DNA from: Brevundimonas sp. UBA2388
Lineage (GTDB): Bacteria > Pseudomonadota > Alphaproteobacteria > Caulobacterales > Caulobacteraceae
Reading direction: 5' to 3'
Length of the DNA: 41,644 bases
Assembly: GCA_002343425.1 (NCBI GenBank)
Contig: DDSO01000078.1
Coordinates: 1 to 41,644, forward strand
Shown: piece after piece, positions 15,627 to 24,423 of the stretch
Layout of the letters: the number at the start of each line of letters is the position of its first letter
Numbering within the stretch: position 1 is the first letter of the stretch
Notes under the pieces: generated by a model
The model's database searches: none
What the model saw: only the letters and a program-made list of their open reading frames with translations
Told to the model about the DNA's origin: nothing
Position numbers and translations under genes: made by a program

Positions 15627-16610
15627 GTGGCGTCCATTGAAACCCCTGAAGAGACCGTCGGACGCGACGTCCACGCGGCCATTCCCGAGGACTTCCGGCT
15701 GGAGTCCGGCCAGCGTTTGGCGACGACGGACGTCGTCGGCCGCCTGCATGGCCCCGACCATGCGCCGCTCGTCGTCGTCGCCGGCGGCATCTCCAGCGGC
15801 CGGTTCGCGGCGCGCTGGTGGCCCTCGGTGGTCAAGGCCGGCGGCCCGATCAACCTGCACCACCTCCGCGTCCTGGCGTTCGACCTGCTGCCCGGCCGTG
15901 GCGCGCCCGGCGTCACCATCACTACCACGGATCAGGCGCGCCTGCTGGCTCTGCTGCTCGACGCCCTCGACGAGCGGCGCATCGACGCCTTCGTGGGCGC
16001 GTCGTACGGCGGCTGCATCGGCCTGGCTTTCGCCGCCGTCTTCCCGGATCGGATCGGCGAGCTGGCGGTCATCTCCGCCGCCCACCGCGCCCATCCCGCG
16101 GCGACAGCCTGGCGCGGGGTGCAGCGCCGCCTGCTGGCCTTCGCCCGCGACTGCGGCCGCGAAGCCGAGGGGATCGCCCTCGCCCGCCAGCTCGCCATGA
16201 CCACCTATCGCACCGCCGAAGAGTTCGACCTGCGCTTCAGCCAGACGCCGCCTCCGGCCGCCGGCGACGCCTGGCCCGTCTGCGACTATCTGATCGCCAG
16301 GGGCGCCGCCTATGCCGAGGCGACCAGCGCCGACCGCTGGATCAGTCTGTCGGACTCGCTGGACCGGCACAGTGTCGATCCACGCGCGGTCCGCTGCCCC
16401 CTGACGGTGGTCGGCTTCTCCTCCGACACCCTGGTTCCGATCGAGGACCTCCGCGACCTGGCCGCCCGCGCCCCGAACCTTCGCCGTCTGATCGAGGCTC
16501 CCTCGATCTTCGGCCACGACGCCTTCCTCAAGGAACGCGAGCGGGTCAGCCACGCCCTGCACGACGTCCTGAACACCCTTTCCCTTCCGTCCCGTGAGAT
16601 CGCCGCATGA
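15627..16610 (+). CDS. metX: Homoserine O-acyltransferase (MetX-type)
   Basis: 327 aa, alpha/beta-hydrolase fold. It activates homoserine with an acyl group (acetyl or succinyl) in methionine synthesis. Nucleophile Ser126 is in GASYGG (usual GxSMGG), the acid Asp267 in SSDTLVP, and His297 in GHDAFL, the MetX C-terminal signature. It is shorter than typical ~370-aa MetX, resembling the Xanthomonas-type enzymes, which use succinyl-CoA; acyl specificity is an inference. Start GTG 15627 has GGAG 6 nt upstream. First gene behind the SAM-I riboswitch, overlapping metB by 4 bp (ATGA). Confidence 0.88.
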   Translation: MASIETPEETVGRDVHAAIPEDFRLESGQRLATTDVVGRLHGPDHAPLVVVAGGISSGRFAARWWPSVVKAGGPINLHHLRVLAFDLLPGRGAPGVTITTTDQARLLALLLDALDERRIDAFVGASYGGCIGLAFAAVFPDRIGELAVISAAHRAHPAATAWRGVQRRLLAFARDCGREAEGIALARQLAMTTYRTAEEFDLRFSQTPPPAAGDAWPVCDYLIARGAAYAEATSADRWISLSDSLDRHSVDPRAVRCPLTVVGFSSDTLVPIEDLRDLAARAPNLRRLIEAPSIFGHDAFLKERERVSHALHDVLNTLSLPSREIAA

Positions 16611-17791
16611 CCTGTCCGTCCAACCCCCACCCCTGTACGACCGCCGCGCGTCATGGCGTGAACAGCGACCCGGCGCACGGCGCGGTGATGCCGCCGCTCT
16701 ATATGTCGTCGAACTACAGCTTCGACGGCCTCGACGGAAAACGGCGCTATGATTACACGCGGTCGGGCAATCCGACCCGCGACGTCCTCGGCGAAACCCT
16801 CGCCAAACTCGAAGGCGGCGGCGGCGCGGTGGTGACGGCGACCGGCATGGCGGCGGTCGATCTGGCCCTGTTTTCGCTGGAGCCCGGTGACCTGCTGATC
16901 GCCCCGCACGACCTCTACGGCGGCACCCACCGCCTGCTCTGCGCCCGCGCGAAGCGCGGCCATTTCGACGTTCAGTTCGTCGATCAGAACGACCGCGCTG
17001 CGCTCGACGCTGCCCTTGCCCTGAAGCCGAAACTCATCCTGATCGAGACCCCTTCCAATCCGCTGATGCGGGTGGTGGACGTGGCAGACATCTGCGCCCG
17101 GGCGCGGGCTGTCGGCTGCAAGTCTGCGGTGGACAACACCTTCCTGTCGCCGGCCCTGCAGCAGCCGATCGCGCTCGGCGCCGACCTGGTGATCCATTCG
17201 ACCACCAAATACATCAACGGCCATTCCGACGTGGTCGGCGGCTGTGTGGTGGCGAAGGATCCGGCCGATCTGCAGCAGCTGACCTGGTGGGCCAACTGTC
17301 TCGGCGTCACCGGGTCGCCGTTCGACGCCTATTTGACCTTGCGTGGCGTGCGCACCCTGTTCGCCCGTATCGAGCGGCAGCAGGCGACCGCGCACCGGGT
17401 GGCCGAATGGCTGGCCGCCCAGCCGTCGGTGAAGGCGATCCACTATCCGGGCCTGGCGTCCCACCCCGGCCATGCCATCGCGGCGCGCCAGCAGGCAGGC
17501 TTCGGCGCCATGCTCAGCTTTGAACTCCACGACATCGCCGCCGTCCGCGCCTTCGTGGATCAGCTCGAGGTCTTCACCCTGGCCGAGTCCCTGGGCGGGG
17601 TCGAAAGCCTGATCGCCCACCCGGCCCTGATGACCCATGCCGCCATGACGCCCGAGGCGCGGCGGACGGCCGGCATCACCGACGGCCTGCTGCGCCTTTC
17701 CATCGGCCTGGAGCATGCCGACGACCTGCTGGCGGATCTGTCGGCGGCGCTCCGCTTCGTGGCGCTCCCGCTCGCCATTCAAGCCGCCTGA
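16607..17791 (+). CDS. metB: Cystathionine gamma-synthase / O-acylhomoserine sulfhydrylase (PLP)
   Basis: 394 aa, Cys/Met metabolism PLP-dependent family. YDYTRSGNPTRDVLGETLAKLEGG is the family's substrate/cofactor region, VTATGMAAVDL binds the PLP phosphate, VDNTFLSPALQQPIALGADL carries the PLP aspartate, and the Schiff-base lysine is Lys201 in HSTTKYINGHSDVVGG. SLGGVESLIAHPALMTHAAM is the C-terminal signature. It joins the acylhomoserine made by MetX to cysteine or sulfide. MetB and MetZ cannot be separated by sequence reading alone. Starts on the ATGA overlapping the metX stop; hom begins 12 bp after it. Confidence 0.88.
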   Translation: MTCPSNPHPCTTAARHGVNSDPAHGAVMPPLYMSSNYSFDGLDGKRRYDYTRSGNPTRDVLGETLAKLEGGGGAVVTATGMAAVDLALFSLEPGDLLIAPHDLYGGTHRLLCARAKRGHFDVQFVDQNDRAALDAALALKPKLILIETPSNPLMRVVDVADICARARAVGCKSAVDNTFLSPALQQPIALGADLVIHSTTKYINGHSDVVGGCVVAKDPADLQQLTWWANCLGVTGSPFDAYLTLRGVRTLFARIERQQATAHRVAEWLAAQPSVKAIHYPGLASHPGHAIAARQQAGFGAMLSFELHDIAAVRAFVDQLEVFTLAESLGGVESLIAHPALMTHAAMTPEARRTAGITDGLLRLSIGLEHADDLLADLSAALRFVALPLAIQAA

Positions 17792-17802
17792 GGGACACAG
17801 CC

Positions 17803-19065
17803 ATGACCGCCCTGCCCCTTCCCCTGCCCGGCCCCTCCGCCGCGAACCCCGCCGTCGTTCCGCATACCGATGAACCGGTCGCCCTGCTCCAACTGGACAG
17901 CTCCAACCCCGCCGAAGCCGCCTCCGCCGTTTATCGCGAGGTCCGGCGCGGTCGCCGGGTCGTCGCCGTCGCCTGTGGCGATGCGGACGCCGCCGGACGC
18001 CTGTCCCGAACCCTGGACGCCATCGGCGTCGTCGCAGTCCGACCCGCGTCGGGCGAGGGCGTGCTCGGGGCCGGCGTCACGATCGTAGCCGGACCAGCAA
18101 CCCTGCCCGGTCGATCGCGGCCTCACCCCGGCCGTGCCCTTCGCGTGGCCCTGGCCGGCTGCGGCGTGGTCGGAGGCGGCGTCCTTCCGCGGCTATTGGC
18201 CGATGCCCGGTTCGAGGTCGTCGGCGTCCTGGTGCGCGACCCGGCCAAGACCCGCGACACCGCCATCCCCGCTGATCTCGCCGTATCTGACCCGGCGGCC
18301 CTGCTGGCGCGCGAACCGGACATTCTGGTCGAGGCGATCTCGGACGCGTCTACCGGTCTGGCCCTGATCCGGGCCGCGCTGGCGCGCGGGGTGGACGTGG
18401 TCAGCGCCAACAAACAGGCGGTCGGCGCCGACCTGCCCGCGCTGATCGATCTGGCGGCGGCGGGCGGAGCGCGCCTGCTCTATTCCGCCAGCGTCGGCGG
18501 CGGCGCGCCTCTGATCGAGACCGTTCGAAGAGCCCGCGCCCACGGCGCCGTCGTGCGGATAGAGGCGGTGCTGAACGGCACCTGCAACTTCATCCTCAAC
18601 CGCCTCGCCGAGGGCCGGCCGTTCGAGGAGGCGCTGACCGCCGCGCGCGAGGCGGGGTTCGCCGAGGCGGACCCGTCCGCCGACCTGGAGGGGCTGGACG
18701 CCGCCGCCAAACTTGCCATCCTCGGCCATGAGGCCCTGCGGGGAAGACTGACCGTGGGGGCCGTAGCCCGCCAGCCCCTGGGCCGTGACAGCGTGCTTCC
18801 CGCAGGTCGGGTGCGTCAGCTGGCGCGACTGGACGTCCGCACCGGCGAGGTCGGCGTCGCCCTTCGCGCCGTCGATGGCGACCCGTTGTTCGCGGACCTG
18901 GCGGATGAGTGGAACGCCTTGCGGGTCACAACCGGGGACGGACGGGTCTTCACCGCACGCGGCCGCGGCGCCGGACGGACGCCGACCGCCGAAAGCGTCT
19001 GGGCCGACCTGACGGACCTTGCCGATTTCGGTCCTTCGACCAAAGAAAACGCCGCCGGTTCCTGA
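17803..19065 (+). CDS. hom: Homoserine dehydrogenase with N-terminal extension
   Basis: 420 aa. The catalytic part starts near residue 112: RVALAGCGVVGGGVLPRLL is the NAD(P) Rossmann motif, SANKQAVGADLP holds the active-site lysine region, NGTCNFILNRLAEG and ADPSADLEGLDAAAKLAIL are the substrate-domain signatures. Unlike ordinary Hom proteins it has no C-terminal ACT domain but does have about 105 extra N-terminal residues, with VYREVRRGRRVVAVACG resembling the first strand-helix-strand of aspartate kinase, so probably a remnant of a fused kinase lacking catalytic residues. Third gene of the SAM-regulated operon, making homoserine for MetX. Its TGA stop is inside the loop of a terminator-like hairpin. 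Confidence 0.88.
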   Translation: MTALPLPLPGPSAANPAVVPHTDEPVALLQLDSSNPAEAASAVYREVRRGRRVVAVACGDADAAGRLSRTLDAIGVVAVRPASGEGVLGAGVTIVAGPATLPGRSRPHPGRALRVALAGCGVVGGGVLPRLLADARFEVVGVLVRDPAKTRDTAIPADLAVSDPAALLAREPDILVEAISDASTGLALIRAALARGVDVVSANKQAVGADLPALIDLAAAGGARLLYSASVGGGAPLIETVRRARAHGAVVRIEAVLNGTCNFILNRLAEGRPFEEALTAAREAGFAEADPSADLEGLDAAAKLAILGHEALRGRLTVGAVARQPLGRDSVLPAGRVRQLARLDVRTGEVGVALRAVDGDPLFADLADEWNALRVTTGDGRVFTARGRGAGRTPTAESVWADLTDLADFGPSTKENAAGS

Positions 19066-19077
19066 GAACCGGCGGCG
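19050..19077. terminator. Perfect 12-bp hairpin between hom and the TonB receptor gene
   Basis: CGCCGCCGGTTC (19050-19061) pairs perfectly with GAACCGGCGGCG (19066-19077) around a CTGA loop that contains the hom stop codon. On the minus strand the stem is followed by GTTTTCTTTG, a T-rich tail, so it looks like the intrinsic terminator of the TonB receptor gene; on the plus strand no T-run follows. It probably serves both convergent transcripts. Confidence 0.8.
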
Positions 19078-19103
19078 CTGGAGTCGCCTTGATCAGGAGA
19101 CGA

Positions 19104-22097
19104 TCAGAAGCGGTAGCGGGCGCCGACGAAATACTGCCGGCCAGTGTGGTGGTAGACGGAGGTGCTCTGGCGCTCGAGGCCGTCGCCAACGAACTGATGG
19201 TTGAACTCGTCCGTCAGGTTCAGGGCTTCAAACGTCACCTCGACCTGGTCGCTGATCTGGTACGAGGCGGAGGCGTCGATGTTTAGCGTCTCCTGTTTGC
19301 CTTCGATCGAGTTGCCGTTCCGACCGGGCACGTTCTGGGTATAGCTGTCGCGGGCGGCCGCCGAGACGCGCGCCGAGAAGCGGTCGTCTTCATAGTAGAG
19401 GGTGGCGTTCCACGAGACCGGCGACAGGTTGACCAGGTCCTCGGTCTGGAAGGCCGTGCACAGGGCATTGGCGCAGTAGTCGATCTCCGATTCCACGAAC
19501 GTGTAGTTCAGCTGGACCCCGAGGTTGGAGAACGGCCCCGGCAGGAAGCGGAAGGGTTGCTGATAGCTGACCTCAAATCCGCTCAGCGGGCCGCCCTCGG
19601 TGTTCACCGCCGCCGTAAGCTGGAAGATGGTGGTCGGCGTACAGACGCCCGTGCAGAAGCCGGGGGCGAAGGCCGAAGGGTTCAGCGTCGTCAGGCTGGC
19701 GTAGGGCAGGTCCTGGCGCAGGATCTGGATGTAGCTGTCGATGTCCTTGTAGAAATACGAGAAGGACAACAGGCTTTCCGGCGCGAAATACCACTCGACG
19801 CTCATGTCGTAGGTGGTGGCCCGGAACGGCTCCAGCTTCACGTTGCCGATGGTTGCGGTGAAGTTCGGCCCGGTCGCCGCCAGCGAAGTGACGGGCACCA
19901 GATAGTTGGTGCCGGCGAAGGTGTTGCCGATCTGGGGCCGCGCCATGACCTTGGCCACGCCGAAGCGCAGGATCAGGTTCTCGACGGGCTCCAGCGCCAG
20001 GTTCATGGACGGCAGGGTGTCCATGTATTCGTTTTCACCGGTCACGAGCGTGCCGCCGCCGGTCGAGCTGTAGCCCTGGGCGTTGAGCACGGTCTGGACC
20101 TGGCGGACCCCGACGTTGCCGCGGAAAGGCATGTCCCACAGCAGGGTGTTGAAATCAGCCTGCAGATAGACCGCGAAGTCTTCCTCATTGATGACGCGGT
20201 TGCTGCCGCGGGCGTTGCCGTTGGTGATGCCCGTCAGGCGGAAGTCGCCCCCCGGAACGCCGGTGTCGCAGTTACAATAGATGTTGAACAGCGAGGCGAT
20301 GGCGTCGAGGTCCGGCCGCACCCAGTTGGTCGGCGTGCCGGTCGGAACCAGATTCACGCCGAAGCCGGTCAGCAAGTTCGAAATGTTGGCCACGGTCGTG
20401 CCGCCCGGCAGGGCGGGAACGACCGTCTCGTCGGTCCGGCGCATTTCGGCTGAGCGGGAATCGTAGCTCTTCCAGTTGATGCCGGCCTTGAAGGTCAGCC
20501 AGTCCGAGGCGTCGTATTCGATATCGCCCTGAACGGACTCGAACAGGGTGTCGACGCTATTGGGCCGGAGGCGGACTTCCGACCTCGGCACAGCCAGGCC
20601 CGTCTGGCGCCACTGCCACTGGGTCGGATCGGCGACGTCGAAGCCGTAGCTGAGAACCGGGGCGTTGGGGTTGCCCCGGAAGTCCCAGGAATAGCCGGCG
20701 ACGTTCGAGCGATCGAGCGTGACCGTGGTCTGGATCGGGTTGTCGAAATTCGACTCCGCCCGGCCGTAGTACCAGCTGCCGCGCAGACGATCGCTGAAGT
20801 CATGCTCGGCCGTCAGGCTCCATTGCAGGAACTCGGTCGACAGGACGTCGAAGCGGCTTTCCGAACGGATGTCGACGTTGTCGAACAGGCCGTAGACCAG
20901 CATGCCGTTCTGGACCTCGGCCTCGCGGACGTGGATCTGGGTCTGGCCGCCGGCCGCCGCGTTGCGGCTGAACGACAGGGACTCAAGGAAGTCTTCCGCA
21001 CGGGTCGCGTCCAGTTTGGAATAGAGCACGTCGACCGAGAACAGGGTGCTGTCCGCGGGCCGCCACTGGAAGGCGCCGGTGACACCCAGACGTTCCTGGG
21101 TGTGGCTCAGCCGGCCGTAGCGCGGCAGGCGAGGAATGAACACGTTGGCCTGGTTCGCGGTGTTGTAGGCGGCGACGTTGGCGGCGGTGTTGGCCGGGCG
21201 CGCCACGCCGGTGGCGCAGTTGGCGGCGGTTGAGCCGTTGGCTCCGCTATTGCCGGGGTTCTGGGGTGCGACACCGACGGGGGAGCAGAAGCCGCCGCTG
21301 TTGGTGGCGCCCGGAGCTGCGGCAGGGGCCCAGCGCACCGAACTGAAGCCTTCTTCGAGCGAGTCACGCTCGCTGTAGGCCACCGAGAACAGGGCGCCGA
21401 ACTGATCGTTCTCGCCGAACCGGTCGCTGATCAGGAACGCCGTGCGCGGGCTCCAGGCTTCGGACAGGTCGTTGTATCCGGCCTGGAACGAGGCGGCCAT
21501 GGTGAAGCCGTCGTAGTCGAACGGCCGGGTCGCCTGCAGATCGACCGTGGCGCCCAGCGACCCTTCTTCGGTCTCGGCGGCGGCGGTCTTGCGCACCGTG
21601 ATGCGGCTGAACAGTTCCGAGGCGAAAACGTTGAAGTCGAAGCCGCGACCGCGGTTGGCGCCGCCCGACGAATCGGTGCCGCCGGCGGTGGCCTGGGCCT
21701 CCATGCCGTTGATACGGGTGCGGGTGAAGTCCGAGCCGAGACCGCGGACGGTGATCGAACGGCCCTCGCCGGCGTCACGGTCGATGGCGACGCCGGGGAC
21801 GCGCTGGATCGACTCGGCCAGGTTCAGGTCGGGGAAGTCGGCGATGTCCTCGGCGACGATGACGTCGATGACGTTGGTGTCGCGCCGCTTGGCGTCGAGG
21901 CCGGCGGTCAGGCTGGCGCGGAAACCCGTGACGATGATTTCGTCGATCTCGGTCGGATCGTCCTGGGGCGGGGCGGTCTGGGCCGCAGCGGCCCCGGCTC
22001 CCAGGCCAAGCGACAGGGCGACGGCCAGGCCGGATGCTCCGGCGAACAGGCTACGACGAAGAGTGCGGGTCATCCCCGGCTGAATGGCTTGCATCAT
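19104..22097 (-). CDS. TonB-dependent receptor of the pectin locus
   Basis: About 997 aa. A signal peptide (RRSLFAGASGLAVALSLGLG, ending AAAAQT) leads to a TonB-box-like DEIIVTGFRASL, a plug domain with DFPDLNLAESIQRVPGVAID and ITVRGLGSDFTRTRINGMEA, and a long beta barrel ending VGARYRF with the terminal Phe required for outer-membrane insertion. Length and plug type fit the Caulobacterales receptors for oligosaccharides (TonB-dependent receptor, TIGR01782-like). The frame is open to 22118, but ATG 22095-22097 follows GGGAGGGAG at good spacing. Divergent from a pectate lyase with two operator palindromes between, so the likely cargo is pectin oligomers. Ends at a shared hairpin terminator. 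Confidence 0.92.
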   Translation of the reverse strand: MMQAIQPGMTRTLRRSLFAGASGLAVALSLGLGAGAAAAQTAPPQDDPTEIDEIIVTGFRASLTAGLDAKRRDTNVIDVIVAEDIADFPDLNLAESIQRVPGVAIDRDAGEGRSITVRGLGSDFTRTRINGMEAQATAGGTDSSGGANRGRGFDFNVFASELFSRITVRKTAAAETEEGSLGATVDLQATRPFDYDGFTMAASFQAGYNDLSEAWSPRTAFLISDRFGENDQFGALFSVAYSERDSLEEGFSSVRWAPAAAPGATNSGGFCSPVGVAPQNPGNSGANGSTAANCATGVARPANTAANVAAYNTANQANVFIPRLPRYGRLSHTQERLGVTGAFQWRPADSTLFSVDVLYSKLDATRAEDFLESLSFSRNAAAGGQTQIHVREAEVQNGMLVYGLFDNVDIRSESRFDVLSTEFLQWSLTAEHDFSDRLRGSWYYGRAESNFDNPIQTTVTLDRSNVAGYSWDFRGNPNAPVLSYGFDVADPTQWQWRQTGLAVPRSEVRLRPNSVDTLFESVQGDIEYDASDWLTFKAGINWKSYDSRSAEMRRTDETVVPALPGGTTVANISNLLTGFGVNLVPTGTPTNWVRPDLDAIASLFNIYCNCDTGVPGGDFRLTGITNGNARGSNRVINEEDFAVYLQADFNTLLWDMPFRGNVGVRQVQTVLNAQGYSSTGGGTLVTGENEYMDTLPSMNLALEPVENLILRFGVAKVMARPQIGNTFAGTNYLVPVTSLAATGPNFTATIGNVKLEPFRATTYDMSVEWYFAPESLLSFSYFYKDIDSYIQILRQDLPYASLTTLNPSAFAPGFCTGVCTPTTIFQLTAAVNTEGGPLSGFEVSYQQPFRFLPGPFSNLGVQLNYTFVESEIDYCANALCTAFQTEDLVNLSPVSWNATLYYEDDRFSARVSAAARDSYTQNVPGRNGNSIEGKQETLNIDASASYQISDQVEVTFEALNLTDEFNHQFVGDGLERQSTSVYHHTGRQYFVGARYRF

Positions 22098-22182
22098 ATG
22101 CTCCCTCCCAATGGGCATACAGAACGCCGAGGTAGCCCCGGTCTATGTGTTTTTGCGACCTGGCGTCTTTGGCCCAATCGTT

Positions 22183-22196
22183 TGACACCGGTGTCA
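22183..22196. promoter_or_regulatory. Palindromic operator, site A
   Basis: TGACACCGGTGTCA, a perfect 14-bp palindrome, lies between the divergent TonB receptor and pectate lyase genes. Its symmetry with a central CG is typical of LacI-family operators. Degenerate copies occur at the other two divergent promoters of the locus. Confidence 0.8.
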
Positions 22197-22216
22197 TCTT
22201 GGCGTGGAATGGTCTC

Positions 22217-22230
22217 TGACACCGGTATCA
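22217..22230. promoter_or_regulatory. Palindromic operator, site B
   Basis: TGACACCGGTATCA matches site A at 13 of 14 positions. The two centres are 34 bp apart, about three helical turns, so two dimers could bind on the same face. It sits 17 bp ahead of the proposed lyase start. Confidence 0.75.
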
Positions 22231-22247
22231 ATCATGAGCCTAACCCG

Positions 22248-23618
22248 ATGATCCCTGTTTTCGCAACCCTGCTTCGACGCCTCCTTGTCATGAGCTTTGC
22301 GGGAACCGTGATTTCCGTGTCGTCGGGGGCACACCTCGCATCGGCACAGATCCCGGATGGGATCATCGCCTTTCCGGGCGCGGAGGGCGCGGGCCGGTTC
22401 GCGCTCGGCGGCCGCGGCGGGCGGGTTCTACGCGTGACCCATCTGGGGGACTCAGGCCCCGGCAGCCTGCGCGCGGCGGTCGAGGCCGACGGCCCGCGCA
22501 CGGTGATCTTCGACATCGGCGGCGTGATCCGCCTGACCTCGCCCCTGACCGTCCGCCGCGGGCGTATCACGATCGCCGGCCAGACCGCGCCCGGCGGCGG
22601 AATCACCCTGCGCGACTATCCGCTTGTCGTGGCCGCGGACGACGTCGTGATCCGGCATATCCGCTCACGCCTCGGCGACGAGAGCGGGATTGAGGCCGAC
22701 GCCGTATCGGTCGAACGCGGCCGCCGGATCATCCTCGATCACATATCCGCCTCGTGGTCCGTCGATGAAACCCTGTCGGTCGGCAGCCGCTACGCCCCGC
22801 CCGAGCGGGGCATCTATGACGTCACCGTGCAGTGGTCCCTGATTGCGGAATCGCTGAACGCTTCCGGCCATGCCAAGGGGGACCACGGCTACGGGACGCT
22901 GGCGCGCGGCGGACACGGCGCGCGCATGACCTTCCACCACAATCTGTGGGCCACGCACCGGGCGCGCATGCCTCGCCCGGGCAACTACAATCCGCCGTCG
23001 GTCGATCCGGAGGGTCCGCGCTTCGAGTTCCGGTCCAATGTCTTCTACGACTGGGGCGGTGGGCACGCCGGCTACAACGCCGACACCGAAAGCCTGTCCG
23101 TCTACGCCTTCATCGGCAACGCCTACATCCCCGGCCCGGACTCGGTCGGGCGATGGGCGTTTGAGGAATCCAGTCCGCTGGCCCGCGCCTGGTTCGACGG
23201 CAATGCGATGGACGGAGTCATCCCTGCCGACCCCTGGAGCCTGGTGAAGGATTCGAGCCGCCCGGACTACCGGCTGGCGACCCGACCGGACTGGGCGGAC
23301 GCCGCCAACGAAACGGCGACGGATGCCGAGGCGCGCGTTCTGGCCCAGGTCGGCGCGGGCCGGACCCGCGACGCCGTCGACGCCCGCATCATCGAGGGTG
23401 TCCGCGCCCGCACCGGCCGCATCATCGACAGCCAGTCCGAAGTCGGAGGGTGGCCTGAACTCGAGCCGGGATCCCCGTGGACCGACAGTGACAACGACGG
23501 CATGCCGGACGAATGGGAAGCGATGCATGGGCTCAATCCGGCCAATGCGGCCGATGGCGTGGCAGACGGTAACGGAGACGGGTTCACCAATCTCGAGGAC
23601 TGGCTGAACAGCCTCTGA
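22248..23618 (+). CDS. Exported pectate lyase (PL1-like) with C-terminal calcium-binding repeat
   Basis: 456 aa. Signal peptide RRLLVMSFAGTVISVSSGAHLASAQ; mature protein opens FPGAEGAGRFALGGRGG and continues as a right-handed beta-helix with the PL1-type strings DSGPGSLRAAVEADGPRTVI, ITIAGQTAPGGGITL, HIRSRLGD and ASWSVDETLSV. It should cleave de-esterified pectate by beta-elimination with Ca2+. The last 45 residues (TDSDNDGMPDEWEAMHGLNP, then DGNGDGFTNLEDWLNSL) are a thrombospondin-3/EF-hand-like Ca2+ module seen on many Bacteroidota pectate lyases. The frame is open to 22089 upstream; I start at ATG 22248 just before the signal, downstream of both operators. Its stop abuts that of kduD (TGA|TCA). 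Confidence 0.88.
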   Translation: MIPVFATLLRRLLVMSFAGTVISVSSGAHLASAQIPDGIIAFPGAEGAGRFALGGRGGRVLRVTHLGDSGPGSLRAAVEADGPRTVIFDIGGVIRLTSPLTVRRGRITIAGQTAPGGGITLRDYPLVVAADDVVIRHIRSRLGDESGIEADAVSVERGRRIILDHISASWSVDETLSVGSRYAPPERGIYDVTVQWSLIAESLNASGHAKGDHGYGTLARGGHGARMTFHHNLWATHRARMPRPGNYNPPSVDPEGPRFEFRSNVFYDWGGGHAGYNADTESLSVYAFIGNAYIPGPDSVGRWAFEESSPLARAWFDGNAMDGVIPADPWSLVKDSSRPDYRLATRPDWADAANETATDAEARVLAQVGAGRTRDAVDARIIEGVRARTGRIIDSQSEVGGWPELEPGSPWTDSDNDGMPDEWEAMHGLNPANAADGVADGNGDGFTNLEDWLNSL

Positions 23619-24377
23619 TCAGCGTGCCAGCCAGCCGCCGTCGACGGCCAGCACCGTGCCGTGGACATAGGCCGCCGCGTCCGAGGCCAGGAACACCGCC
23701 GCGCCGCTGATGTCGGACGGATCGCCCCACCGGCCTGCGGGGATGCGGGCGAGAATGTCACGGTTGCGGGTCTCGTCGGCGCGCAGGGCCTCGGTGTTGT
23801 TGGTCGAGAAATAGCCCGGCGCGATGGCGTTGACGTTGATGCCCTTAGACGCCCACTCGCAGGCCAGCAACTTTGTCAGCCCGGCCAGGCCGCTCTTGGA
23901 CGCGGTGTAGGACGGCACCCGGATGCCGCCCTGGAAGCTCAACATCGAACAGATGTTGATGATCTTCCCGCCCCGCCCCGTATCCGCCCAGGTCCGGGCC
24001 ACGGCCTGGCTGAGGAAGAAGGCGGTCTTCAGATTGGTGTCCATCACCGCGTCCCAGTCCTCTTCCGTGAAGTCGAGGCTGTCGTTGCGGCGGATGATGC
24101 CCGCGTTGTTGACCAGAATATCGATGGCTCCGACCGCGGCGACGGCCTGCGCCACGACGTCAGCAATCGGCGCAACCGAGGACAGGTCGGCGGGGATGGC
24201 GTGCAGCGCCCGCCCCGTCTCCGCCACCATGGCCGCCGTTTCGGTCGGCGCCGACCGCCCCACGGCGATGATGTCGGCCCCGGCCTGGGCCAGTCCGACC
24301 GCGATCGCCTGGCCAAGGCCGGTGTTGGCGCCGGTGACCATGGCCGTCTTGCCCGTCAGGTCGAAAGAGACGCTCAT
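23619..24377 (-). CDS. kduD: KduD-like short-chain dehydrogenase (2-dehydro-3-deoxygluconate forming)
   Basis: 252 aa classical SDR. Cofactor motif TGANTGLGQAIAVGL, NNAG at about 90, catalytic Ser in ICSMLSFQGG, and YTASKSG (YxxxK). INVNAIAPGYFSTNNTEALR is the KduD-specific segment, and the start FDLTGKTAMVTGANTGLG matches 2-deoxy-D-gluconate 3-dehydrogenase/KduD proteins. It reduces 2,5-diketo-3-deoxygluconate (DKII) to 2-keto-3-deoxygluconate. Divergent from the RpiB-fold isomerase, with an operator half-site between, and convergent with the pectate lyase with zero spacing. Assignment to KduD rather than a generic gluconate SDR rests on both motif and context. Confidence 0.87.
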   Translation of the reverse strand: MSVSFDLTGKTAMVTGANTGLGQAIAVGLAQAGADIIAVGRSAPTETAAMVAETGRALHAIPADLSSVAPIADVVAQAVAAVGAIDILVNNAGIIRRNDSLDFTEEDWDAVMDTNLKTAFFLSQAVARTWADTGRGGKIINICSMLSFQGGIRVPSYTASKSGLAGLTKLLACEWASKGINVNAIAPGYFSTNNTEALRADETRNRDILARIPAGRWGDPSDISGAAVFLASDAAAYVHGTVLAVDGGWLAR

Positions 24378-24423
24378 TTCAGCTTGCCTGTATTCTGCGG
24401 GTTTGGAGCGGATTGTGTGGATA

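Noticed and set aside
16310..17782. 490-codon minus-strand ORF antisense to metB
   Set aside because: Overlaps metX and metB, which carry complete catalytic motifs. Composition is shadow-like (long runs of R, G, H) and no family is visible.
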